A stretch of DNA of 64,000 nucleotides from Hemerocallis citrina. Lineage: Eukaryota; Streptophyta; Magnoliopsida; Asparagales; Asphodelaceae. Both the position numbers and the translations under genes were made by a program. The stretch lies in contig CM030360.1 of assembly GCA_017893485.1 (NCBI GenBank), positions 12,016,597 to 12,080,596 of the forward strand, given 5' to 3'. Below the pieces are notes generated by a model. That model searched no databases. It had not been told where the DNA came from and worked only from the letters and a program-made list of their open reading frames with translations. Every line of letters starts with the position of its first letter. Position 1 is the first letter of the stretch. Of the stretch, positions 1-12,480 are shown one piece after another.

Positions 1-1996
1 AATACCCCACACCGCAAGCAATGGCACCTCATCACACGAATACCACATGTGCGTCGCCTCAACCCCGATAATTCCGGAGATCAATCCCACACCACAGGTA
101 ATTCCAGAGACTATTTCACTCACACCTGGATAATTTCGGGGATTATCTCACACCGCAAGCCATACTGAGGTCTATAACCCATGTTCCCGTTCATCATATC
201 ACCACTAGTGCCTGTCCTTATCATTTAGGTTATCTAATTACTCAATAAATCTCCTAGAGTTGATGTACCCTACCGGACTTAACTCAACAACTGATCAACT
301 AAAATGCCTCAACAAGCCCAAACATAGACAACTCAACTGCCGGTATACTAGGATCACACTCACCCTCTAGAGACTCAAACTCAAATATCTAAACCAATCT
401 TTCATCATAAATTGCTCAACTTAACATCTTGAAAACATGTGTCCAATAGAGGAGAAAGTATAGAATAGTATGTTGTAGATTAAAACATTTAAGGAATAAA
501 TTATTTGAAAGAACATTCATAGATATAAGGATACATCAGTATCAGTCGACTATAGAAATCATAAGTCGACTGTCCAGAAAGAAAATTCCATGATTTTAAG
601 AAAATAAGCTAAGTGTTATAAGTCGACTTATAAAAGTCATAGGTCGACTTACCAGAGAGAAATTCTAATAATCTTTAAGAAAATATTCTAAGTATAGCAG
701 TCGACTGAAAAAGGTATAAGTCGACTGTCCAGAGAGAAATTTATAATGACTTCAAAAATGTAATTCTAAGTGTATCAGTCGACTGTAAAAAGGTATAGGT
801 CGACTGTCCATAACGAATTTTCAAGAAACTAAAGAACATAACAGCTGGATCGTATCGTCGACTGATAATTCACAACAGTCGACTATCGGCCTACAGTCTG
901 CAGTATTTTGGTTGTGCACGATAATAAAAATTTGAGTTTTCTTATAAGTTCATTGATCACTGAAATAGTTCGTATTCAGATCCAAAACATACAAATATCA
1001 AATCTCAAAAGAGTCCCCAATTTGGGTACATTTCCTCAGTTCAACTAAATTTCTCAAATTTTAATCCTCAAAACATAATCTCTTGATTCATGACTTTCCA
1101 TTCAAATTTCTCAAAAAACTGAATTTCTACCACAGCTCACAACCATAATCAATCACCATATCAAATTTGTGTTCACATACCACTAGGGTTTCGCAAGATC
1201 CAATTTTCATCCATCCATAATATGCATAATCATATCCAAACCCTAAACATGCTTTTCTAGCAATAAGATTCAACTTCTAAGATCCATTAAACATTCATAT
1301 CATTCACATAAAACATTCATAAAACAAGAGAAGACAAACAAGTCATTCACATACATAAAACAACAACAAAACAAATTTACATCACCCACCTTAAATGAAG
1401 AAATCCCTTGATAAGAAGTCCCTTTCTTTGTGAGATCCAAAATCTTCTCCCAATCCTCCGAAATAAGAAAACTTAATGTTGTGCAGCGAAAGACGGCTGC
1501 ACTTAATTCCTTTAAATACCCGGAATAGGAGTTTAGGGTTTTCCAAACACTTTTGCAAGATACCCTCTTGAAATACAACTTTACATATATAGATCTCTAT
1601 TCTTAGAAACTCAATAAAAATCATTTAATTTAGGATTTAAAAGCAAAATAAACTCCTTCATCCCAGTCGGCACTGTTCAAAAGTCCAGAAAAATCGGTTT
1701 TGCACTTTCACCCCTCAAAATGACCAATTTGCAAAAAGATCCTTCTTTTCTCAAAATTTGCAAATAGATCCAATTAATTTCAGAAAAATCTGGAAAAATT
1801 ATAAATAAATCCCAAATGTTAAATAATGATTTTTCATGAAGAAAATTTGACTTTTGAACTTCTCAAGAAAATATTTGCACGTGTTTTGCACGTGTAAAAA
1901 GATAAATTTTTCTGAAAATATTTATTAAATCCCCAAAAATCATTTTAATCATTTAAAAACCTTTAAAAATAATATTTAAAAATATGGGGTACTACA
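1..1996 (-). repeat. 3' LTR (partial) of the Tekay element
   Basis: Matches 7643-9638 along its whole visible length and ends in GGGGTACTACA, i.e. TGTAGTACCCC on the element strand. It contains inverted repeats of the GATAATTTCGGGGATTATC type (129-147) and five pairs of GTCGAC palindromes (545-883). On the minus strand a TATA-like stretch near 1575-1588 precedes a splice-donor-like AAGGTGGGTG (1383-1392). Confidence 0.9.
545..883. repeat. 78 bp-periodic array of paired GTCGAC palindromes
   Basis: GTCGAC occurs at 545/565, 622/643, 700/720, 778/799 and 857/878. Members of each pair are 20-21 bp apart and pairs recur every 77-79 bp. Most sites extend to CAGTCGACTG or AAGTCGACT. The unit also contains TCCAGAGAGAAATT. 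The same array is in the right LTR and in element C. Confidence 0.9.
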
Positions 1997-2010
1997 TCAC
2001 TTCCTCCTTA
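1997..2010 (-). other. Polypurine tract of the Tekay element
   Basis: On the minus strand this reads as a purine-rich run (TAAGGAGGAAGTGA) directly abutting the TGTAGTACCCC start of the 3' LTR, the expected place for plus-strand priming. Confidence 0.75.
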
Positions 2011-2201
2011 GATGAGTTCTGTCCTCAGAACTACTACTAATGAGTCCAAACAACATACCAACAAGAAAACAACATTTCATAAATGGAAACATAGTTCGAA
2101 CAATTGCATATAAGAACATTATCAAAAATAGAAGGAATACCACTCAATTCAAATGGTACAAGCATTCAAAGGAATTACAATCACATAAAAGAAAAATACA
2201 T

Positions 2202-5200
2202 TCATACAAAAAGCTCAGGAAAATCCTTCTGCATGCGATCCTCTGGCTCCCAAGTAGCCTCCTCGAACTGCTGATTCCTCCACAGCACCTTGACCATAGG
2301 TATCACTTTGCTCCTAAGAACTTTCTCTCTACGGTCAACGATCTCAACAGGCTGTTCTCGGTAACTCAAGTTCACCTGTAGACTTTCAGGAATCTCTACC
2401 AACTGATGATTCTGATCTGGCACATACTTCCTCAATAATGACACATGGAACACATCATGTACTTGTGCCAACTCCTCTGGAAGCTTCAACCTATATGCTG
2501 TCTTACCAATCCTGTATGGCCTAATATATCTTGGTGCCAACTTGCCTCCCTTACCAAACCTGATTACTCCTTTGGTCGGAGACACCTTGAGGAAAACTGC
2601 ATCCCCAACCTCAAACTCCAAGTCCCTTCGTCGAGTATCAGCATAACTCTTCTATCGACTCTGAGCCTCGACCAACCTCTTGCGAATCAGCTCAATCTGC
2701 TCTGTTGTCTGCTGCACGATCTCAGGACCAAACATCTGCCTCTCGCCAACCTCGTACCAACAAACAGGTGTCCTGCACCTCTGCCCGTACAAAGCCTCAT
2801 ACGGTGCCATCCTGATACTCGCATGGTAACTGTTGTTATAAGCAAACTCAACCAATGCCAAGCATCTCTCCTAACTACCACCGAAATCTATAACACAAGC
2901 CCTCAGCATATCTTCCAGCACTCGATTCACCCTCTCCGTCTGACCATCGGTCTGTGGATAAAACGCGGTACTGAAATCAGTTCTGGTGCCTAAAGCTGCT
3001 TGTAGGCTCTTCTAAAACCTTGAAGTGAACCTTGCATCTCTGTCGGAAACAATCGACACAGGAACTCCATGAAGTCTCACAATTTCACCAATGTACAACT
3101 CGGCCAATTTCTCCAACGACCAAGTAATCTTCATTGCTAGAAAGTGAGCCGACTTAGTCAAACGGTCCACAATAACCCAAATCGAGTCATTGCCCTTCGA
3201 ACTCCTCGGCAAACCCGTGATGAAATTCATACTGATGTTCTCCCATTTCCACTCCGGAAAGGGCAACGGCTGTAACAAACCTCCAGGTCTCTGATTTTCT
3301 GCTTTGATCTGCTGACAAGTCAGACACCTTGCCACGAAATCTGCCACATCCTTCTTCATACCAGACCACCAAAAATGCTGTTTGATGTCCCTGTACATCT
3401 TCGTGCCTCCATGATGTACTGACAACAAGGTACTGTGTGCTTCCTGCAAGATACTCTTTCTCAAATCCGCATTATCTGGAACACACAACCTCTCACCCAT
3501 CCAAATAATTCCATCTTGGACACGAAACTCTGATAGCTTGCCCTCTGAAACCTGTTGCAACATCTTTTGAATCTCTGAATCTGATCTCTGACCTTCCACA
3601 ATCCTCTTCTCAAGGACGGCTGCAGCCTCAACTGAGCCAAAGATGTCCATAAACTCTGTAGCACCACCGCGATACCTGCCTGATCAAACTCTGCTGCCAA
3701 CTCGCTTCGAGTAGTGATCAAACTTGATAAACTACTCTTCCTGCTAAGTCCATCAGCTACCACATTCGCCTTACCCGGATGATACTTGATCTCGGGACGA
3801 ATGTCTTCCAATACCTCCAACCACCTTCTCTGCCGAAGATTTAGATCTTTCTGTTGAAAAATGTACTTCAGGCTCTTGTGGTCAGTGTACATATTGACCT
3901 TCTCACCATAAACATACTGCCTCCACTGCTTCAAGGCATAGATAATAGCTGCTAGCTCCAAATCATGCGTCGGATAATTCTTCTCATGCAGATGCAATTG
4001 CCTCGAACCATAAGCAATAACCTTGCCTTCTTGCATCAAGACACAACCCAAACCTCTGAGAAACGCATCACTGAAAATATCATAATCCTTCCCAGCTTGT
4101 GGCAAAGCTAAGATAGGTGCAGTAGTCAACCTCTCCTTTAACTCAAGGAAACTCTCCTCACACTTATCAATCCATGAAAATGCCACATTCTTCCGGGTCA
4201 AACCTGTCAAAGGAACTGCAATTTGAGAATAACCCTGGATGAATCTCCTGTAGTAACCAGCCAAACCCAAGAAACTTCTGACTTCCTTCACAGACGTTGG
4301 CCTGGGCCAATCCTTCACTGCTTCAACTTTCTGAGGATCAGTGGCCACTCCCTCCTTAGAAAGGATATGACCAAGGAAAGCTACCTCAAACTTCCAAAAC
4401 TCACACTTCGACAACTTGGCATACAAGCTATGCTCCTACAATTTCTGCAATACTGCTGTCAAGTGCGTAGAATGCTCCTCCTCCGACTTCGAATACACCA
4501 AGATATCATCGATGAAAACCACCATGAAGGAGTCAATAAATGGCCTCAAAACCCGATTCATTATATCCATGAACACTGCTGGCACATTCGTCAACCCGAA
4601 TGGCATCACCAAAAACTCATAGAGCCCATGACAAGTCCTGAAAGCTGTCTTACTCACATCTTCCTCCTTGACTCGAACCTGATGATACCTTGATCTCAAA
4701 TCAATCTTCAAAAACACAGCTGCTCCTCGAAGCCAGTCGAACAAATCATCAATCCGCGACAGTGGATACTTGTTCTGAATAGTTACCCTATTCAACTCCC
4801 GATAGTCAATGCACATCCTCATTGACCCATCCTTCTTCTTGACTAACAACACTGGCGTACCCCATGGCGAGGAACTCAGCCTAATAAGCCCCTTACTCAG
4901 CAGCTCATCAATCTGCTTCTTCACTCCGTCCTGCTCTACAGGTGCCATCCTGTACCGAGCCTTGGAAATCGGCACACTCCCTGACTGAACATTGATGCAA
5001 AACTCCACATCTCTCTGCGGCGGTAATCTTGGAAAATATTCCAAGAACACCTTAGGAAAATCTCTGACAACCGGAATGCCATTGACTTCATCTGGAATTG
5101 CCATCTTGGATACCATTGCAGCCACCTTCAGAATCTTCTTCTTCCCTTGGAAAGTCACTGCGGGTCCACCTGGTGCTTTCACCAACACCTCTTTTTGCTT

Positions 5201-5527
5201 GCATTCAATTGTGGCATCATATATTGCCATCCAATCAATGCCCACGATCACATCCACACCTAAGACTTGCAACTCAATCAGATCAATGCTGAATAACCTC
5301 CCACCAATCTCGATATCACAGTCCTCGTAATATCGATCAGCGATCAATTCTTCACCTGACGGCGTTGCCACCGACAAAACCTTGCCTGAAAACAATTTAG
5401 GCTCCACACCTAAGATCTTTGCAAAATTTGTCGATACAAAAGTATGCGATGAACTAGTATCAAATAAAACCTTTGCCTTTATTCCATTAATCAAAACAAT
5501 TCCTGTTACATAAAGAGTGATACTCAA
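2202..5527 (-). pseudogene. Tekay pol: protease, RT, RNase H, integrase, chromodomain-like tail
   Basis: Order on the minus strand: aspartic protease (about 5460) with DTS where D-S/T-G is expected; RT (about 4900-4440) with FIDDILVYS as the catalytic box and DLRSRYHQ where the usual motif has Gly; RT thumb and RNase H (4426-3760); integrase HHCC finger and DD-E core (3500-2900, second Asp in IVSDRDARF); GPY-like and chromodomain-like end (2621-2202, EVGDAVFLK and EEATWEPED). Breaks: in-frame TAG at 4436-4438 in RT; a one-base frame change near 3650; in-frame TAGs at 3012-3014, 2871-2873 and 2652-2654. The protease frame does not join the gag frame. The family is normally one continuous gag-pol, so this copy is dead. 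Confidence 0.9.
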
Positions 5528-5583
5528 TCTCCAATTATTCTCAAATAAGGTTTTACTTATTACATTGATTTAAAAAAATAGAA

Positions 5584-6655
5584 TCAAAACTCTTGTATAC
5601 CCTGTATTACATCTTCCGAGTTACCTGCGTCCTTCTCGGTTAATGCAAATACTCGCCCTTGCCTCTGGAATTTGCTTCCACCTGAACCATCCTTCCTCAA
5701 CTGTGGACAATGAGGCTTAGAATGTCCTGCCTGCCCACACTGGAAACAAGTCTGCTTCGCCAACTTAGGACATGCTGACCTATAATGACCTGCCTCCTTG
5801 CAGTAATAACAAGTCACCTCCTGAGTTACAGGTGCCTTCTGCACTGGATCACTGAACTTGACTTGCTTCGCCGGGAATCCCTTCCCACTCTGACCTGATG
5901 CTGGCCTCTTGTTCCTGTTCCAGGTCTCTTGCCTCTTCTGGAAATGGTCCATGTCTTCCTCAGTCATAGCTACTCTTCTGACCAGCTTGTCGAACCTCCT
6001 TATGCCGAACGGAATCATTCTCGACCTCAAGTTTGGCCTCAAGCCCTGCTCAAACTTCTTGGCCTTCTTCGCCTCGTCAACGATCAACTCTGGTGCATAC
6101 CTCGACAGCTGAGCAAACTTGGTCTCATACTCTCATACGGTCATGCTGCCCTGCTGAAGATTCAGGAATTCTGTCGCCTTCTTCTCCTGAATATCTAGGG
6201 GAAAGAAGCGATCCCTGAATTCTTCCAGAAAAGCTTCCCAAGTCATCTGCTGGTCTCCCAAAGTCCTCTTCAGCGATTCCCACCAAACACCAGCATCCTT
6301 TTCCAATTGCATAGTGGCCAACTTCACTTTATTGGCTACCGGAGTTTTCAATACCTCAAAGATTGTCTCCATCCTCCTAATCCAATCGTCAGCTGCGTTT
6401 GGATCAGATTGCCCCTATTGGCGGCCTCATCCTCTTGAAGGACTCGATCTGCTTGATAGGATCGGTGTTAACCAATCCTGATCCAGCTCCATGATTCTGC
6501 TGCTGGTTCTGATTCTGTGCCAAATTAAATGTCATTAGCACATTCAGAGTCTGATACACCTTGGCAAATTCGGCCTCAAGATCAATTCCAGTTCCATGGG
6601 AACTTCCAGCTCCATCAATGTTGTTACCACCATTTCTAGGCCTGGGTGCAACCAT
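5584..6655 (-). pseudogene. Tekay gag, broken
   Basis: Starts with MVAPRPRNGGNN (6655), closely like the gag start of element C at the far end of the window. The middle part (6372-6133) is retrotransposon capsid-like, with WWESLKRTLGD. The C-terminal part (6087-5584) carries two CCHC zinc knuckles, CYYCKEAGHYRSAC and CFQCGQAGHSKPHC. Breaks: a frame change between 6404 and 6372, and an in-frame TGA at 6133-6135. The product would normally package the element RNA in cytoplasmic particles. Confidence 0.9.
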
Positions 6656-6774
6656 ACTGATTACTGTAAAATGAGAGAAAAGTTAGAGCATCACAACACA
6701 ATTCATACTCACATCAATACCCTTTGGCAAAATCTCAATTATATCCTAAAGGTAAAACATCATGTTTCAGTTCT

Positions 6775-6840
6775 ATGTGATACTCACTCTCTAATGTCCA
6801 CACCTAGGTACTCACACTCTAGTGTCCACACCTAGGTTAT
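6775..6840 (-). repeat. Short tandem repeat in the Tekay leader
   Basis: Two copies of a roughly 33 bp unit built on GTCCACACCTAGGTA lie between the primer site and gag. The same motif, reversed, is repeated three times in the leader of element C (63549-63640), so it belongs to the family leader. Confidence 0.6.
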
Positions 6841-6874
6841 TTTTATGTCATGTTTATTATTACTATTGAAGCAT

Positions 6875-6886
6875 GCTCTGATACCA
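6875..6886 (-). other. Primer binding site, tRNA-Met type
   Basis: On the minus strand TGGTATCAGAGC lies 5 bp inside the 5' LTR. This is the usual plant initiator-Met primer complement. It fixes the direction of the element. Confidence 0.9.
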
Positions 6887-6891
6887 ATATC

Positions 6892-9638
6892 TGTAGCACC
6901 CCGAATTTCTAATATAATATCTTAGAAAATACGTGGCACAATCCCAGCATCAACTTCAATGTAATATTAAACACAAACAAACACCAATAAAAAAAATTTC
7001 AACTTTTATTACAATAATCTTTTACATAGCACAGCGGAATACAATACATCTCAAATTACAAACTCTTTTCTTTACAACTTATTACAAAATTACACATGAT
7101 ATAACTTGAACTCAAGCATCCAAATCCCAACCTCTAAGCAACAACCTGTAAATATGAGGCTAGAGATAACCCTAACCTCCAAAACTAAAGGGATCAGACA
7201 TAAAGGCTTGAGTGATATAAAAACAAACAACATAAATAAACATTAAGCATGGATTCTTAAACAACATATAATAAACAAGAATACATAAAATATGACGTAG
7301 CAAGAAACATGTAAATATCAAGTGAAACTAAAGTGTCAAGTGTAGAAAACAGAAAACCACATGCGTAAAACCCAGTCAAGAAAATACAAGTCTATATGCG
7401 GACTCTCTAATGCGTACTTGTCAAAGTCTATGCATCTCACTCTACATAAGTTCGGTGCAAGCCCTTAACGTCTCCACTTCATAGCGTTTAATCTCCCGCT
7501 ATGCAACTAATCCTAACACGATGACTACTACGAGATAAAGATAAACTGTGGATATTAGCCCATGCCCTGATAATTTCGGAGGTCAATCTCTATCCACAGA
7601 TAATTCCGGAGACTATTTCACTCACACCTGGGAATCTTCGAGAATACCCCACACTGCAAACAATGGCACCTCATCACACGAATACCACATGTGCGTCGCC
7701 TCGACCCCGATAATTTCGGAGATCAATCCCACACCACAGGTAATTTCGGAGAATATTTCACTCACACCTGGATAATTTCGGGGATTATCTCACACCACAA
7801 GCCATACTGAGCTCTATAACCCATGTTCTCGTTCATCATATCACCACTAGTGCCTGTCCTTATCATTTAGGTTATTTAATTACTCAACAAATATCCTAGA
7901 GTTGATGTACCCTACCGGACTTAACTCAACAACTGATCAACTAAAATGCCTCAACAGGCCCAAATATAGATAACTCAACTGCTGGTATGCTAGGATCACA
8001 CTCACCCTCTAGAGACTCAAACTCAAATATCTAAACCAATCTTTCATCATAAATTGCTCAACTTAACATCTTGAAAACATGTGTCCAATAGAGGAGAAGT
8101 ATAGAATAGTATGATGTAGATTAAAACATTTGAGGAATAAATTATTTGAAAGAACATTTATAGATATAAGGATACATCAGTATCAGTCGACTATAGAAAT
8201 CATATGTCGACTGTCCAGAAAGAAAATTCTATGATTTTAAGAAAATAAGCTAAGTGTTATAAGTCGACTTATAAAAGTCATAGGTCGACTTACCAGAGAG
8301 AAATTCCAATAATCTTTAAGAAAATATTCTAAGTATAGCAGTCGACAGAAAAAGGTATAAGTCGACTATCCAGAGAGAAATTTATAATGACTTCAAAAAT
8401 GTAATTCTAAGTGTACCAGTCGACTGTAAAAATGTATAGGTCGACTGTCCAGAACGAATTTTCAAGAAACTAAAGAACATAACAGCCGGGTCGTATCAGT
8501 CGACTGATAATTCACAATAGTCGACTGTCGGCCTACAGTCTGCAGTATTTTGGTTGTGCACGATAATAAAAATTTGAGTTTTCTTATAAGTTCATTGATC
8601 ACTGAAATAGTTCGTATTCAGATCCAAAACATACAAATATCAAATCTCAAAAGAGTCCCCAATTTGGGTACATTTCCTCAATTCAACTAAATTTCTCAAA
8701 TTTCAATCCTCAAAATATAATCTCTTGATTCATGACTTTCCATTCAAATTTCTCAAAAAACTGAATTTTTACCACAGCTCACAACCATAATCAATCACCA
8801 TATCAAATTTGTGTTCACATACCACTAAGGTTTCACAAGATCCAATTTTCATCCATCCATAATATGCATAATCATATCCAAACCCTAAACATGCTTTTCT
8901 AGCAATAAGATTCAACTTCTAAGATCCATTAAACATTCATATCATTCGCATACAACATTCATAAAACAAGAGAAGACAAACAAGTCATTCACATACATAA
9001 AACAACAACAAAACAGATTTACATCACTCACCTTAAATGAAGAAATCCCTTGATAAGAAGTCCATTTTCTTTGTGAGATCCAAAATCTTCTCCCAATCCT
9101 TCGAAATAAGAAAACTTAATGTTGTGCAGCGAAAGACGGTTGCACTTAATTCCTTTAAATACCCGGAATAGGAGTTTAGGGTTTTCCAAACACTTTTGCA
9201 ATATACCCCCTTGAAATACAACTTTACATATATAGATCTCTATTCTTGGAAACTCAATAAAAATCATTTAAATTAGGATTTAAAAGAAAAATAAACTCCT
9301 TCATCCCAGACGGCACTGTTCAAAGGTCCAGAAAAATAGTTTTTGCACTTTCACCCTTCAAAATGACCAATTTGCAAAAAGATCCTTCTTTTCTAAAAAT
9401 TTGCAAATAGATCCAATTAATTTCAGAAAAATCTGAAAAATTATAAATAAATCCCAAATATTAAATAATGATTTTTCATGAAGAAAGTTTGACTTTTGAA
9501 CTTCTCAAGAAAATATTTGCACGTGTTTTGCACGTGTAAAAAGATAAATTTTTCTGAAAATATTTATTAAATCTCCAAAAATAATTTTAATCATTTAAAA
9601 ACCTTTTAAAATAATATTTAAAAATACGGGGTACTACA
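6892..9638 (-). repeat. 5' LTR of the Tekay element, 2,747 bp
   Basis: Begins TGTAGCACCCC on the plus strand and ends GGGGTACTACA, giving imperfect terminal inverted repeats. It carries the same hairpins (7771-7789), GTCGAC pairs (about 8186-8525) and splice-donor-like AAGGTGAGTG (minus, 9022-9031) as the left LTR. Confidence 0.93.
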
Positions 9639-9690
9639 TTTTGTGCATTTTGTGGGTGCACTTTTGCACTCTCCACCCTCTTTCCAACCC

Positions 9691-9698
9691 TATAAATA
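9691..9698 (+). promoter_or_regulatory. TATA box of the old Tekay-like LTR
   Basis: TATAAATA followed about 30 bp later by a pyrimidine-rich start region. The later Tekay insertion cut the LTR only about 52 bp upstream of it. Confidence 0.6.
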
Positions 9699-10589
9699 CC
9701 CCTCATCTCTTCTTTTGTCTCACTTTTTACAAAGACAAAAAAGAGAGGGAAAGGAAAAGAAAGAGAGAGCAACTAATAAGAGAGTTTTTATTTGTAGGTT
9801 TTTCTTAGAGATCATAGGAGCTAGGGGTAGGAGAAGGTGCTTAGGCAAGTTCTTCCTTCAAGGGAAATCAAGGTGGGGGTTTCTCCATCTTTCTTATTTT
9901 CTTTTGTTGATTCTTGTTATTCTTGTTCTCTTTTGTTGAGTTTTGTTCTTTTGAGTTGTTGTTTTCTTGTGGTGTGTTGTTGTGTTGTTGTTCTTTTGGT
10001 TATGCATGGTTGTTGTATGCCCTAAGAAACAAACTTGGACTCAATCTTGTGCATAAGAATGGTTGTGAACCAAAGATGATCACTTGAAGGAAAGTGAATG
10101 GTAGAATTTTAATAAGAACATAAGGATTGAATCTTGGATTGTTGTAACTTTTGTTCTTGTTGTTGTTATTTGGACTAAATGAACATAAGCATATGGTGAT
10201 TGCATACATACCCATCTTTGGGTTGAAGAACTTGACTTGGAACCAAGGACATAAGCATATGAAGATTGTATTTACATACCCATTTTGGGTTGTAGAACTC
10301 AACAAGGACTATTTGACATAAGCACATGAAAGTTGTAAAGTAGAAGTATTACATACCCATTTTGGGTGGTAGAACTCAATAATGATTAAAAATAAGTCTT
10401 TCTTTCATTTATTGCTCTCTACTTTGTTAATTAACAAATCTTGCTAATTCTTAGTTCATAAAAAGGTAAACTTTGTTGTATGTAGGAAGTAAGAGGTTAA
10501 AGAAAAGAATGTTGTAATATGTAGGACTTGTAATTTATAAAAGGTAGACTCTTTGTAATATTGTAATTCATAAAGATAAGAAATCTTGT

Positions 10590-11400
10590 ATTAGCAAGTA
10601 AAGATCATGCTTAAGTAGTAGTAGATATTCATGCTTAAGTGTAAGTAAAGTAGTAGTAGATGTTCATGCTTAAGTGTAAGTAGGGTAGTAGTAGATACTC
10701 ATGCTTGAGGAGCATCCATGTTTAAAGTAGTAAGTAGATGTTTCATGTTAAGTTGTAGTAACAACCATGCTTAAGCATTGATAAAGATCCATGCTTGGTA
10801 GGAGGTATCCATGCTTAAAGTGTAGTAGATACTCATACTTGAGTTATAGTAGATACCTTGCTAATTTGTTGTAGGTTGAAACTCATGCTAAGTTATATAC
10901 CATGCTTAGATTATTGTAGGAAAGTTATATACCATGCTTAGATTGTTGTAGCAAAGTTATATACCATGCTTAGATTATTGTAGGAAAGTTATATACCATG
11001 CTTAGATTGTTGTAGGAAAGTTGTATTCATGCTTAAGATTGTTGTAGGTTCATTCTATGTTATATACCATGCTTATTTGTTGTAGGTAATGTAGTAAAGA
11101 AACTCATGCTACGTTGTATACCATGATAAATTGTTGTAGGATAATGTAGTACACACTCATGTGTAATTTGTAGCAATTATCTATGCTTAAGTAGTAGTAG
11201 AAGATTCATGCTTAAGTAGTAGTAAATATTCATGCTTAAGTTGTAGTAAGTATTCATGCTTAAGTTGTATCCATGCTTGAGTTGTAGAATGGCCCATGTT
11301 TGAAGTAGTAGTAGATAATCATGTTGTAGTTATAATGTTAGTGAAGGAACTATCTTGTTGTAGTTGTGGTGTTAGTAAGGAACCATGCTTGAATTGTAAA
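10590..11400 (+). repeat. Degenerate tandem repeat, CATGCTTAAGT / TTGTAGTAG units
   Basis: Dozens of imperfect units of 20-45 bp combining CATGCTTAAG or CATGCTTAGATT with TTGTAGTAG or TTGTAGG. The tract makes up about a quarter of the LTR fragment and has no open frame. Confidence 0.8.
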
Positions 11401-11999
11401 TGGTTGTAGTGAAAGATTAAAAAGAACCCATGAAACCATGCCTGAGTTAGGTGTTCTAGTTAAACTAATGAATGAATCTATGTTCTATGTTGTTCTAGTC
11501 AACTTAAAGAGAAACCCATGAAACCAGCACTACGGTAGTTCTATTTCAATTGGGAAAGGAACCCCTTGATTCTAGTTGTATAAAGTTTCTAATTAAAGTT
11601 GGACCATATCGCGTGAACATTCTTCAACTTCATGGATAATAAGGGTGGGGAAGGTCACTAATAATTGTTAGCTTGATAAAAGTTATATATCGCTTGGAGC
11701 CTCTCATTGGTAGAAAGACTATTTTAGACTGTTAGTAGATTCTTCTGTTACTTCTAATTATAGAAAAACAAACTTTGCTAGCAAGCACGTGTTGTTGCTC
11801 CTAGGTTGATTTCTAGTGTGGTTATTGTATGTAGTTGTCTCATACGTGGCTCACCTGGGCTGCATGTAATAGTTGGTCTCATACGTAGCTTATTTGGCTC
11901 GTATGTAGGTATTGTCTTGAATAAGTAGGCTGTGAGTGGATCCGATGAGATCTTCTGAAGTCTAGGTCAAGACTTGGTTAATTGTTGCACTCTCTAGAA

Positions 12000-12480
12000 G
12001 AGAGACATGTACGGTGCTTTTTCATACCGAGTTGGAAGCACAGTGCCGTGTCTCGCTTGTTTGCTTAGAAGAGGGACATGTACAGTGTTTTTTATGATGA
12101 GTTGGAAGTACGGTAGCATGTCTCACTTGTTGGTTAGGGTTAGTGACATTGTTAGAGTAATAACTTGTTACTTAACCATTTTATATATATATGCATTACC
12201 GAAAGGTGAGAGTTGGTATTAGGGACGATATCCTATAATCCGACTTCTCCTGTAGGCTGACACTAGGAGGTGTTATTGGGATGTATTCCCCTGACAAAGG
12301 GATACGAGCGGTGCTTTTTCATGACAAGTTGGGAGCACGGTTCCGTATCTTGATTGTTAATTCCTGAATATGCCATGATAAGAACGAAAGGGTTTTCTAG
12401 AGAAATAGACCCTACAATTCCGTCAGGTTCTATGCCTTCTTATGACCAGTTGAGGGCACGGAAGAAGGTTGACAAGTATC
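12000..12480 (+). repeat. Four imperfect repeats with GGTGCTTTTTCAT...AGTTGGGAGCAC inverted arms
   Basis: Units near 12006, 12073, 12305 and 12430 each contain a short arm (GTGCTT or similar) and its complement (AAGCAC or similar) about 20 bp later, so each could fold as a hairpin. They sit where the other Tekay LTRs carry the GATAATTTCGG hairpins. Confidence 0.55.

Larger units (their letters stand above)
1..9638 (-). mobile_element. Ty3/gypsy chromovirus, Tekay/Del type, left LTR cut by window edge
   Basis: Element read on the minus strand. Its 5' LTR is the right one (6892-9638), followed leftwards by a tRNA-Met-type primer site, decayed gag, protease, RT, RNase H, integrase and a chromodomain-like C-terminus, a polypurine tract, and the 3' LTR (1-1996), whose outer ~750 bp lie outside the window. 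The integrase C-terminal region and very long LTRs fit the Tekay/Del chromoviruses. The two LTRs differ at several percent of sites where compared by eye. Multiple stops and frameshifts make this copy non-coding. It inserted into an older Tekay-like LTR (9639 onward). The target duplication cannot be checked because the left end is missing. Confidence 0.9.

Noticed and set aside
2040..2993. Plus-strand frames of 113 and 182 codons
   Set aside because: They lie opposite the Tekay integrase and chromodomain-like region and show no domain of their own.
9643..9939. 98-codon frame at the start of the old LTR
   Set aside because: It covers the TATA box and leader of the LTR and is purine/pyrimidine biased; not a gene.
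12007..12222. 71-codon plus-strand frame
   Set aside because: It is a by-product of two copies of an LTR repeat and would be a chance frame.
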